Source: Clostridia bacterium (GTDB lineage Bacteria; Bacillota; Clostridia; Oscillospirales; CAG-272). Taken from it: DNA of 5,715 nucleotides. Shown piece by piece: positions 1 to 5,635 of the stretch. Numbering within the stretch: position 1 is the stretch's first letter; the number at the start of each line of letters is the position of its first letter. The notes beneath the pieces are model-generated. The model had not been told where the DNA came from. It saw only the letters and a program-made list of their open reading frames with translations, and did not search any database. The position numbers and the translations under genes are program-made. The DNA is taken from contig JAFQJX010000029.1 in NCBI GenBank assembly GCA_017397205.1, positions 1-5,715 of the forward strand, written 5' to 3'.

Positions 1-1
1 G

Positions 2-2509
2 AAATGGTGCGACGGCAGCTATCTTGAGGACCAGGATATGTGGCGTATGTCGGGCATCTTCCGCGAGGTGTACATCACCCTGCGCGACAGAGTCCACCTC
101 ACGGACTATTTTGTGAAAACCCCGCTGTCGGAGGACCTCTCCTCTGCCGAGCTCCAGGTGGAGCTGACCGCCTCGGGCACCCTGCCCATGGAGTGGTGCC
201 TGGTTTCCCCGTCGGGTGAGCCGCTTGCAAAGGGAACGGTCACGGTCAAGGAAACGGGCGCGCTTTCCTGTCCCGTTTCCGCCCCTCTGCTGTGGAGCGA
301 CGAGGACCCCCGTCTGTATACCCTGTATCTTGAGGCAGGCAGCGAGGTCATTCGCGCCCGCGTCGGCTTCCGCCGCATAGAGGTAAAGGACGGCGCTGTT
401 CTTATCAACGGCAAGCCCGTCAAGGCACGCGGCGTCAACCGCCACGACAGCCATCCCCTGCTTGGGCACGCAACGCCCGTTTCGCATATGGAGCGCGACC
501 TCCTTCTGATGAAGCGGCACAACGTCAATATGATTCGCACCTCTCACTACCCGAATGACCCGCGCTTCCTTTCTCTTTGCGACGAGTACGGCTTTTACGT
601 CTGCGATGAGGCAGACCTGGAAACCCACGGCATGCAGTTCGTGGGCAATTGGGGAGAGCTGACCGACAGCCCCGCCTGGACCGCCGCCTACCTTGACCGC
701 GCCGAGAGAATGCTGGAGCGCGACAAGAACCACGCATGCGTGATTATGTGGAGCGTGGGCAACGAAAGCGGCGTCGGCAGCAACCACCGCGCACAGTGCG
801 ACTATTTCCACGCCGCCGACCCCTCGCGCCTGGTGCACAGTGAGGACGAAAGCGCGCGCTCTATGGCAAGCCGCCTGGCAAGTGAGGACCCTGAGGTCCG
901 CCGCGCGGCGCAGGAGGACAACTATTTTGACGTAGAATCCCGCATGTACCCTACTCTTGAGCAGATGGAAATCATTATAGAAAAGTCCCGCCGCCCCCTG
1001 TTCCTTTGTGAATACTGCCACGCCATGGGCAACGGCCCCGGGGACCTTCAGGAATACTGGGACCTCATCCGCTCCTCCGACCGCTATTTCGGCGGCTGTG
1101 TGTGGGAGTTTACCGACCACTCCGTTGCAAGGGGCGAGAATATTTACGCAAGCCCCCAGTACACCTACGGCGGCGATTTCGGGGACAGACCCAACGACGG
1201 CAACTTCTGCGTGGACGGTCTGGTATATCCTGACCGCACGCCGCATACGGGCTTCTTGGAATTCAAGGAGGTCGTCAAGCCCGTCACCGCAGAGCAGGGC
1301 GCCCATATGGGGCAGGTCAGGGTGCTGTCGCGCCGCTACTTTACCGACCTTTCTGACCTGACGATGGTCTGGCACGTGGAGAGGGACGGCAAGCCGATTC
1401 TTGCAGGACACGTCGTGCTTGACAACGCCGCAGGCGAGGAGAAGGTCTACGACCTCTTTGACCCCATGAAGCTCTTTGGTATCTGCACCCTGAATCTCTC
1501 GTTCCGACAGAACGTGCCGACCGCATGGGCACCTGCGGGCTACGAGGTAGGAAGCACGCAGCTGGTGCTTTGTGACGAGGCGGAGCCGATAAAACCCACC
1601 GTTTTGACAACGCTTTCCCTTGCGGAAACGCCCGACGCCTACGCGGTGCGTGACGGCGAGACCGTTTATACCTTTGACCGCGTGAGCGGTATGCTGACCT
1701 CCCTTGTGGATAACGGCAAGGAGCTGCTCTCAGCTCCCATGGTGCCGACCGTATGGCGCGCCCCCACGGACAATGACCGCATCATCAAGGTAAGGTGGCG
1801 CAAGGAGGGCTTTGACAGGGCAAGCGTCAAGTGCTACGGCACCTCGCTCGTTGAGCAGAGCGAGAGCCGCGTGGTGCTTGCGGCGGAAATCAGCATGGGC
1901 GCCAACTCCAGGGCTCCCTTCCTGCACGCGACCCTCACCTATACCGTCACGGCGGGCGCGGGCCTCACCGTTTCCTGTCAGGTACGGGTGCGCGAGGGGC
2001 TGGACGTCACTCTGCCGCGCTTCGGAATGCGCCTGACGATGCCAGAGGGCTGCGAGATGCTCCGCTACTTTGGCTACGGTCCCTACGAAAGCTACGAGGA
2101 TAAGAGGCGCGCCAGCCGTTCGGGTGACTTTTCTCTCACCGCAACCGAACACTACGAGCCCTACGTCCGTCCTCAGGAAAACAGCGCCCACGCGGGCTGC
2201 CGCTTTGCCACCGTGATGAGCGTGGCAGGGCAGGGGCTGTGCTTTGTGGCAGACGGCTTCTCCTTCTCTGCGGGGCACTATTCGCCCGAGCTACTGGACC
2301 GCACGCGCCACAGCTATGAGCTGAAGCCCGAGAGAGAAACCACCGTCATCATTGACTACAAGCAGACGGGAATCGGCTCAAACTCCTGCGGACCCGAGCT
2401 TTTGCCGCAGTACCGCTTTGACGAAAAGCAATTTGCCTTTACCTTCCGCATGAAGCCCGCCTTTGAGAGCGAGCTTGACCCATACAAGGAAATGAGAAGT
2501 ATTTACTGA
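2..2509 (+). CDS. lacZ: Beta-galactosidase, LacZ type (glycoside hydrolase family 2), 5'-truncated by the window edge
   Basis: Cytoplasmic retaining enzyme that hydrolyses terminal beta-galactosides such as lactose. The reading frame is open from base 2, and the codons before the Met at 38 read KWCDGSYLEDQD, which continues into MWRMSGIFR. This matches E. coli LacZ near residue 200, so about 190-200 N-terminal residues lie outside the window and the Met at 38 is internal. Numbering from that Met: Mg-binding ETHG motif at 195-198 (E. coli E416/H418), acid/base Glu243 in GNESG (E461; codon 764-766), nucleophile Glu325 in CEYCHAMGN (E537; codon 1010-1012), His328 (H540), Trp356 (W568), and GGDFGD followed by an FCVDGLV segment. 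Order: end of the sugar-binding domain, Ig-like domain, TIM barrel (about 120-410), linker domain, then the C-terminal Bgal_small domain (about 540-815). E. coli W999 is replaced by Cys784, as in several Gram-positive homologues. Residues 268-299 form an acidic insertion relative to E. coli. No frameshift is seen. It overlaps the next gene by one base. Confidence 0.96.
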   Translation, partial: KWCDGSYLEDQDMWRMSGIFREVYITLRDRVHLTDYFVKTPLSEDLSSAELQVELTASGTLPMEWCLVSPSGEPLAKGTVTVKETGALSCPVSAPLLWSDEDPRLYTLYLEAGSEVIRARVGFRRIEVKDGAVLINGKPVKARGVNRHDSHPLLGHATPVSHMERDLLLMKRHNVNMIRTSHYPNDPRFLSLCDEYGFYVCDEADLETHGMQFVGNWGELTDSPAWTAAYLDRAERMLERDKNHACVIMWSVGNESGVGSNHRAQCDYFHAADPSRLVHSEDESARSMASRLASEDPEVRRAAQEDNYFDVESRMYPTLEQMEIIIEKSRRPLFLCEYCHAMGNGPGDLQEYWDLIRSSDRYFGGCVWEFTDHSVARGENIYASPQYTYGGDFGDRPNDGNFCVDGLVYPDRTPHTGFLEFKEVVKPVTAEQGAHMGQVRVLSRRYFTDLSDLTMVWHVERDGKPILAGHVVLDNAAGEEKVYDLFDPMKLFGICTLNLSFRQNVPTAWAPAGYEVGSTQLVLCDEAEPIKPTVLTTLSLAETPDAYAVRDGETVYTFDRVSGMLTSLVDNGKELLSAPMVPTVWRAPTDNDRIIKVRWRKEGFDRASVKCYGTSLVEQSESRVVLAAEISMGANSRAPFLHATLTYTVTAGAGLTVSCQVRVREGLDVTLPRFGMRLTMPEGCEMLRYFGYGPYESYEDKRRASRSGDFSLTATEHYEPYVRPQENSAHAGCRFATVMSVAGQGLCFVADGFSFSAGHYSPELLDRTRHSYELKPERETTVIIDYKQTGIGSNSCGPELLPQYRFDEKQFAFTFRMKPAFESELDPYKEMRSIY

Positions 2510-3360
2510 TGCGAATTGAGCAGTTGACTTTAGACGAGGAACGGGCGCTGTACGGCCTTTCGGGCACCGAGGTGGTGGGGTGTACCTTTGACGGCCCCGC
2601 GGACGGAGAATCCGCGCTTAAGGAATGCCGCGAAATCAGCGTGCGGGATTGCACCTTCCGTCTGCGCTACCCCCTTTGGCACCTCACCGAGGGGCTGGTG
2701 CAGGCGTGCGAGATGACCGAGACCTGCCGCGCCCCCCTGTGGTACGGAAAGCGCCTGACCCTGCAGGGCATTGAATGCACGGGTGTCAAGGCGGTGCGGG
2801 AATGCGAGTGGGTCACGGTGGACGGCTGCCGCTTTGTAAGCGAGGAGTTTGGCTGGAAATGCCGCAATCTGACGGTGAGCGACAGCGAAATCAGCGGCTT
2901 TTACAGCTTTTTTGACTGCCGCGACCTCGCGGCGACCAATCTGGAGTTTGAGGGGAAGTATGCCTTTCAGTACGTGGAGAATGCCACCTTGGATTTCTGC
3001 ACGCTTCGTACCAAGGACGCCTTCTGGCACGCAAAGAACGTCACCGTCACCGACAGTATTTTAGAGGGAGAGTATCTTGGCTGGTACAGCGAGAACCTCA
3101 CCCTGAAGCATTGCGTCATCAGCGGCACGCAGCCCTTTCTGGGGTGCAAAAATCTCACCTTGATTGACTGTGTCATGGAGCCGTCCTGCGACCTCGCCTT
3201 TGAAAGAAGCGAGGTGAACGTCACCCTGCGCGGCGGCATCACCAGCGTCAAAAATCCGCTTGCGGGCAGAATCGAGGCAGACTATATCACCACCCTGATC
3301 GAGGACGCACAGGCGGCCCCCGGCTCCCTTTGCCAGATTGTTGAGCGAAGCAAGCTCTGA
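2509..3360 (+). CDS. DUF3737 family protein, predicted right-handed beta-helix
   Basis: A 283-residue protein, full length for the DUF3737 family, whose biochemical function is not established to my knowledge. Family signatures seen: DEERALYGL (9-17), FDGPADGESALKE (27-39), KDAFWHAKNVTV (169-180), YLGWYSENLTL (189-199), ISGTQP (204-209) and SVKNPLAGRI (246-255). The body consists of short strands repeating about every 20 residues (pattern like 'C.NLT..D..i.G'), which suggests a solenoid similar to pectate-lyase-like or pentapeptide folds. There is no signal peptide or membrane segment, so it is probably cytoplasmic. The start ATG shares its A with the lacZ stop (TGATG), and the only upstream ribosome-binding-like run is a weak GAGAAG at 2494-2499, so translation probably depends on coupling to lacZ. 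The coupling suggests a role alongside galactoside use, but a carbohydrate-related activity is only an inference from fold and neighbour. Confidence 0.9.
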   Translation: MRIEQLTLDEERALYGLSGTEVVGCTFDGPADGESALKECREISVRDCTFRLRYPLWHLTEGLVQACEMTETCRAPLWYGKRLTLQGIECTGVKAVRECEWVTVDGCRFVSEEFGWKCRNLTVSDSEISGFYSFFDCRDLAATNLEFEGKYAFQYVENATLDFCTLRTKDAFWHAKNVTVTDSILEGEYLGWYSENLTLKHCVISGTQPFLGCKNLTLIDCVMEPSCDLAFERSEVNVTLRGGITSVKNPLAGRIEADYITTLIEDAQAAPGSLCQIVERSKL

Positions 3361-3417
3361 TGAACAGAGAGAGGAGCCGCAAAAGGTGGCAACCGTTTTT
3401 CCATACTATAAGCAATC

Positions 3418-3427
3418 AGGGGGAAAG
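3418..3427 (+). promoter_or_regulatory. Ribosome binding site of the 121-residue protein gene
   Basis: The purine-rich run AGGGGGAAAG ends 5 bases before the ATG at 3433. It supports that start over the next in-frame positions. A TACTAT at 3404-3409 could be a -10 element, but no convincing -35 lies 15-19 bases upstream of it, so a separate promoter is not claimed. Confidence 0.6.
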
Positions 3428-3432
3428 AAAAA

Positions 3433-3798
3433 ATGAACTGGAAAACAGTTTCTATTCAGGAATATTTTGATAAGACACTTGAGGCAAGACGGAGATCAGA
3501 TGAAAGTGGCGTCGGGGGAGATTACTGCGATTGGAGAGGAACATTGTTTGTCCTCTTACGAAACCATGAGGAAACGCTTGCCTTTTTGGAAAATGCTACA
3601 GAGAGGGAGATTGCCTGTGCGGCAGACGTACTGGAGGAATTGGCGCAGGAATTGCCAAAGGATAAGGCACAAAGCATTTTGAATATCTTTATAAAAAAGC
3701 AGGAAGAATTTCCCGAGGTGCAGCGATACTCCGCGGTGGAATTCACGCTGGAAATCAAAATTGCACAGGAAATCATTGATGCCAAGGCGGAGCCGTAA
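3433..3798 (+). CDS. Small acidic helical protein of unknown function (121 aa)
   Basis: I do not recognise this protein. It is rich in Glu, Leu and Ala and looks almost entirely alpha-helical, with amphipathic stretches around residues 40-80 (ENATEREIACAADVLEELAQ region) and 80-118. It has no signal peptide, membrane segment or obvious catalytic motif, so it is probably a soluble cytoplasmic protein. A good ribosome binding site (3418-3427) and a terminator just downstream support a real gene. It lies 72 bases after the DUF3737 gene with no terminator between them and may be an operon tail. Its composition differs from its neighbours: bases 3541-3600 are 40% G+C by hand count, against 67% for 1021-1080 within lacZ. 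Size, acidity and helical content would fit an immunity protein or a small adaptor, but nothing in the sequence shows this and no toxin gene is nearby. Confidence 0.75.
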   Translation: MNWKTVSIQEYFDKTLEARRRSDESGVGGDYCDWRGTLFVLLRNHEETLAFLENATEREIACAADVLEELAQELPKDKAQSILNIFIKKQEEFPEVQRYSAVEFTLEIKIAQEIIDAKAEP

Positions 3799-3808
3799 AA
3801 GGCGGCTC
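3790..3808 (+). other. Small hairpin spanning the stop codon
   Basis: GAGCCG (3790-3795) pairs with CGGCTC (3803-3808) around a 7-base loop that contains the TAA stop (3796-3798) of the 121-residue protein gene. No T-run follows, so it is not an intrinsic terminator by itself. It may be fortuitous or a 3'-end stabilising stem. Confidence 0.3.
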
Positions 3809-3815
3809 TGAAACA

Positions 3816-3840
3816 AAAAAGCCAAAATAAAAAGCCAAAA
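3816..3840 (+). repeat. Two-copy direct repeat AAAAAGCCAAAA
   Basis: The 12-mer occurs at 3816-3827 and 3829-3840, separated by one T (period 13), in A-rich sequence just before the first terminator hairpin. The low complexity makes a function doubtful; replication slippage is a sufficient explanation. Confidence 0.5.
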
Positions 3841-3843
3841 CAA

Positions 3844-3873
3844 AAAACAGTTGAACATTTGTTCAACTGTTTT
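3844..3873 (+). terminator. Bidirectional rho-independent terminator (or palindromic operator)
   Basis: A perfect 13-bp inverted repeat: arm 3844-3856 (AAAACAGTTGAAC) and arm 3861-3873, with a 4-base loop ATTT. The arms end in A4 and T4, and more A's precede the left arm, so both strands present a stem followed by U's. It lies 45 bases after the stop of the 121-residue protein gene and faces a convergent gene. The core stem is only moderately GC-rich. The symmetrical GTTGAAC/GTTCAAC half-sites also resemble TetR-type operators, but the position between converging gene ends favours a terminator. Confidence 0.75.
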
Positions 3874-3923
3874 CGTTTATGAGATATGTCAGGGAACGGA
3901 CAAAGAAAAGCGTCAAGGCAAGT

Positions 3924-3967
3924 AAAAAAGAGAGACGAAGCAGGCATCTGCAGGTCTCTCTTTTTTT
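3924..3967 (-). terminator. Bidirectional rho-independent terminator for the SurA/PrsA-like gene
   Basis: Outer stem AAAAAAGAGAGAC (3924-3936) pairs with 3954-3966. Inside it, GCAG (3940-3943) pairs with CTGC (3948-3951) around a GCAT loop, leaving a small internal loop of GAA against AG. On the - strand it begins 13 bases after the stop at 3980-3982 and ends in a U6 tract, so it should terminate that gene. On the + strand it is followed by T7 and can back up the hairpin at 3844-3873. Confidence 0.85.
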
Positions 3968-3979
3968 GCTTTTTGTAGC

Positions 3980-5086
3980 TTAGCCGAAGAAGCGGAAGAG
4001 GTCGGTTGTGACTCCCTGCGGGACGGGGGTGGGGATATGCTCGGTCTGCCACTTGACCTCGGGCAGATGCCCGTCCAGCCACAACAGGAAATAATGGTCA
4101 GCGGCAAGACGGGTGAGGTCACCGAAAAACGCCTCGCTCTCCTCGCTCTCGTAGGGCTTGTCCTCGGGCAGGGTGTAGCGATAGACGAAATAGGTGCCCG
4201 GGGCGTCCCCGTCCGCGACGGAAACCTCGCACCAGTCGCCCGCCTGCGAAAGAGAGAGCGCCGCCTCTGCTACGGTGGGCAGGGTAGAGGCGTAGTCGCC
4301 GTAATAGGCGGAATCCTCGGCAAAGTAATAGCCGCCCGTGTTGCTGTTGGTTGTGCCCGTGTCATTGAGCGTGGGGTCGGATGCCCACGCGAGAAATGCC
4401 TCCTCGGTCGCGCCCGCCGCAAGCCCCTCGCGAATCAGGGAAAGGGCGCCCGCGCCGCCCACGTGGTCGGGCGAGATGCGCAGAATCCCAACGCGCACGT
4501 AGTGCTCGCGGAAATAGGCGTCCGTCTGGGTGGCGTCTGCCACGGCGTAGGACGCCAGCAGGTTTGCCTTGGTTTCGTGAATGGCGGCACGCCTTGCCGT
4601 TTTGTAATCAAAGCCGTAGGGGGCTGCCATCTCGTTGAAGGTGTCCTCGTCGGAGGAGAAGACGGCGCGGAGGCGGTTTTCCATTGCCTCCTCAAGGGCG
4701 GCGCGCATCTGGTCGCTGACGGTATAGCCCGCCGCATCAAAGAGGTAGGAGCCCATGGCAATGCGCGCGACGTAGAGGTCCACCATTTGCCTGAGGTCCT
4801 CACCGTAGGTCACGCCCGTTTCCGCATCCTTGACGGATGCCCAGAATTCGGCGGTGTCGCTTGCCCCCTCGCCTCGGTAGAGGGTGAGGTATTCGTAGCG
4901 GTAGCGCGCCTGCCAATAGGCGTACAGATTGTCGCTGATGCTCACGGAGTGAAAGGAAAGCACGCGGTGGCTTTGCCTTGCAAGTCCGATCACCCCGAGC
5001 GTGAGCGCCACGAGAAGCAGGCACGCCACTAAAATGAGGCAAAGCCGCTTGCGGCGCCAGGGGGAGGCGCATTTACACTGTGTCAT
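3980..5086 (-). CDS. Membrane-anchored SurA/PrsA-like protein with divergent parvulin-like domain
   Basis: Predicted extracytoplasmic folding factor of 368 residues, anchored in the cell membrane. RRKR (11-14) precedes one hydrophobic segment (15-35), giving a short cytoplasmic N-terminus and an outward-facing body. LVAC at 19-22 resembles a lipobox, but hydrophobicity continues past the Cys, so an uncleaved anchor is more likely. Residues about 45-190 are helical, like SurA N-terminal/chaperone regions. Residues about 197-305 follow the parvulin PPIase layout: strand RVGILRIS (198-205), a helix ending in GATEEAFLAWAS (225-236), an NTGGYYF turn (249-255), a helix with AALSLSQAGDW (275-285), and strand GTYFVYRYTL (297-306). 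The His usually found in the first strand (HIL) is Gly200, and the GYHII-type His near the end is Phe300, so isomerase activity is doubtful. The ATG is set by AAAGGAG seven bases upstream. Bases 4201-4260 are 72% G+C by hand count. The assignment rests on pattern, not a search. Confidence 0.72.
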   Translation of the reverse strand: MTQCKCASPWRRKRLCLILVACLLLVALTLGVIGLARQSHRVLSFHSVSISDNLYAYWQARYRYEYLTLYRGEGASDTAEFWASVKDAETGVTYGEDLRQMVDLYVARIAMGSYLFDAAGYTVSDQMRAALEEAMENRLRAVFSSDEDTFNEMAAPYGFDYKTARRAAIHETKANLLASYAVADATQTDAYFREHYVRVGILRISPDHVGGAGALSLIREGLAAGATEEAFLAWASDPTLNDTGTTNSNTGGYYFAEDSAYYGDYASTLPTVAEAALSLSQAGDWCEVSVADGDAPGTYFVYRYTLPEDKPYESEESEAFFGDLTRLAADHYFLLWLDGHLPEVKWQTEHIPTPVPQGVTTDLFRFFG

Positions 5087-5093
5087 GGGGAGT

Positions 5094-5100
5094 CTCCTTT
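5094..5100 (-). promoter_or_regulatory. Ribosome binding site of the SurA/PrsA-like gene
   Basis: On the - strand AAAGGAG lies 7 bases before the ATG at 5086. It is near-perfect and fixes the start. Confidence 0.88.
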
Positions 5101-5105
5101 GTCAG

Positions 5106-5133
5106 CTTTCGTCTTATGGCATAAGACCGAAAG
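5106..5133 (-). promoter_or_regulatory. Inverted repeat in the leader of the SurA/PrsA-like gene
   Basis: CTTTC (5106-5110) plus GTCTTAT (5111-5117) pair with ATAAGAC (5121-5127) and GAAAG (5129-5133). This gives 12 bp with a single bulged C (5128) and a GGC loop (5118-5120). It ends 5 bases upstream of the ribosome binding site at 5094-5100. No U-run follows on the - strand, so it is not a terminator for the upstream gene. An operator or a leader hairpin affecting translation or mRNA stability is plausible; which one cannot be told from sequence alone. Confidence 0.5.
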
Positions 5134-5185
5134 ATATGTTTTTGGCGAAAAAGGGCGTAAAGCCAAAAGTTATTTTTTATTTGAA

Positions 5186-5221
5186 ATTATACTTTCATAA
5201 CCTGAAGGTAAAGGTCGTCAA
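5186..5221 (-). promoter_or_regulatory. Possible promoter of the SurA/PrsA-like gene
   Basis: On the - strand a perfect -10 TATAAT lies at 5191-5186. The best -35-like match at usable spacing is TTTACC, 15 bases upstream of it. A better TTGACG (5221-5216) is 24 bases away, which is too far for a normal sigma-A promoter. The surrounding AT-rich gap between two - strand genes fits a promoter region. Confidence 0.35.
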
Positions 5222-5261
5222 ACAATTTCACAACATCGGCGTTTCGGATTTTGCTCGAAAA

Positions 5262-5618
5262 TCACGTTTGTCCGCTTGCTATTTTTCTTTTTACAGTAGT
5301 GATTGAAGCAATCAGCATTCTTCGTATTTTGCCGCATTTGTTGCGCGAGGATTTGAAAGTAGACTCGTCAATCATACCGCACCTGCATAGAACATTTAAC
5401 CAATTTTCTGTTTCATTGGTTTCCTTCTGTGCAATTTCCAATTTGTGTACAAAGTCAGCGTTGCTCTCCGCATATTTTGCTTCTGCAATATTTGCGCTGA
5501 TTGAAGATGCTGAGCGAATGAGCTGCCTGGTGTATTCCGGGCGGCCTTTTATCTGCGAGCACAATTCGGTAATCTCAACCGCAAATTCTATCGCAAGCTC
5601 GTGAGAGGTTTTTCGCAT
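5262..5618 (-). CDS. Four-helix-bundle protein, S23 / 23S rRNA intervening-sequence-encoded family
   Basis: A 118-residue protein, full length for the family known from proteins encoded in 23S rRNA intervening sequences and distantly related to Avd of diversity-generating retroelements. Visible helices: 5-22 (SHELAIEFAVEITELCSQ), 27-49 with the family hallmark SISANIAEA (39-47), 53-77 (NADFVHKL...ENWLNVL), and 84-113. It has basic patches (K108-K112 region, R99/R100) and four Cys. Avd-type relatives form barrel-shaped pentamers and can bind nucleic acid. The cellular role of stand-alone members is not established. The start is set by AAAGGA (5631-5626 on the - strand), 7 bases upstream. Composition is far more AT-rich than the flanking gene: 5281-5340 is 33% and 5341-5400 is 43% G+C by hand count, suggesting transfer. 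A hairpin repeat array lies directly upstream. No reverse transcriptase or rRNA is in the window, so a DGR or rRNA insertion is not shown. Confidence 0.85.
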   Translation of the reverse strand: MRKTSHELAIEFAVEITELCSQIKGRPEYTRQLIRSASSISANIAEAKYAESNADFVHKLEIAQKETNETENWLNVLCRCGMIDESTFKSSRNKCGKIRRMLIASITTVKRKIASGQT

Positions 5619-5625
5619 AGCAAAT

Positions 5626-5631
5626 TCCTTT
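5626..5631 (-). promoter_or_regulatory. Ribosome binding site of the four-helix-bundle gene
   Basis: AAAGGA on the - strand lies 7 bases before the ATG at 5618. It lies 4 bases downstream of the last palindrome of the adjacent repeat array (5636-5649), so a hairpin there would sit right beside the ribosome site. Confidence 0.8.
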
Positions 5632-5635
5632 CTTG

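Noticed and set aside
1730..2278. A 182-codon open frame on the - strand inside lacZ
   Set aside because: It lies within clearly conserved LacZ sequence and gives a product with no recognisable motif; long antisense frames are common in GC-rich codons.
3360..3470. A 36-codon open frame whose ATG overlaps the DUF3737 stop as TGATG and which runs into the start of the 121-residue protein gene in another frame
   Set aside because: The product is short, basic and low in structure. It overlaps a better-supported gene with its own ribosome binding site, and its TGATG is easily explained by chance.
3522..4082. A 186-codon open frame on the - strand covering the 121-residue gene and both terminators
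   Set aside because: It would be read straight through two hairpin terminators and overlaps genes on both sides. Its Phe/Cys-rich product is what an antisense reading of A-rich sequence gives.
4037..5032. A 331-codon open frame on the + strand opposite the SurA/PrsA-like gene
   Set aside because: It is a shadow of a GC-rich gene. The - strand frame has a strong ribosome binding site, a membrane anchor, a recognisable domain layout and a terminator, whereas this one has none of these.
5140..5168. Inverted repeat TTTTGGC / GCCAAAA with a 15-base loop upstream of the SurA/PrsA-like gene
   Set aside because: Only 7 bp, mostly A-T, with a long loop and no clean U-run on the - strand; too weak to call a terminator of the four-helix-bundle gene.
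5262..5618. Diversity-generating retroelement, because the four-helix-bundle protein is related to Avd
   Set aside because: No reverse transcriptase, template repeat or variable repeat is visible. The sequence looks like the stand-alone S23-type branch.
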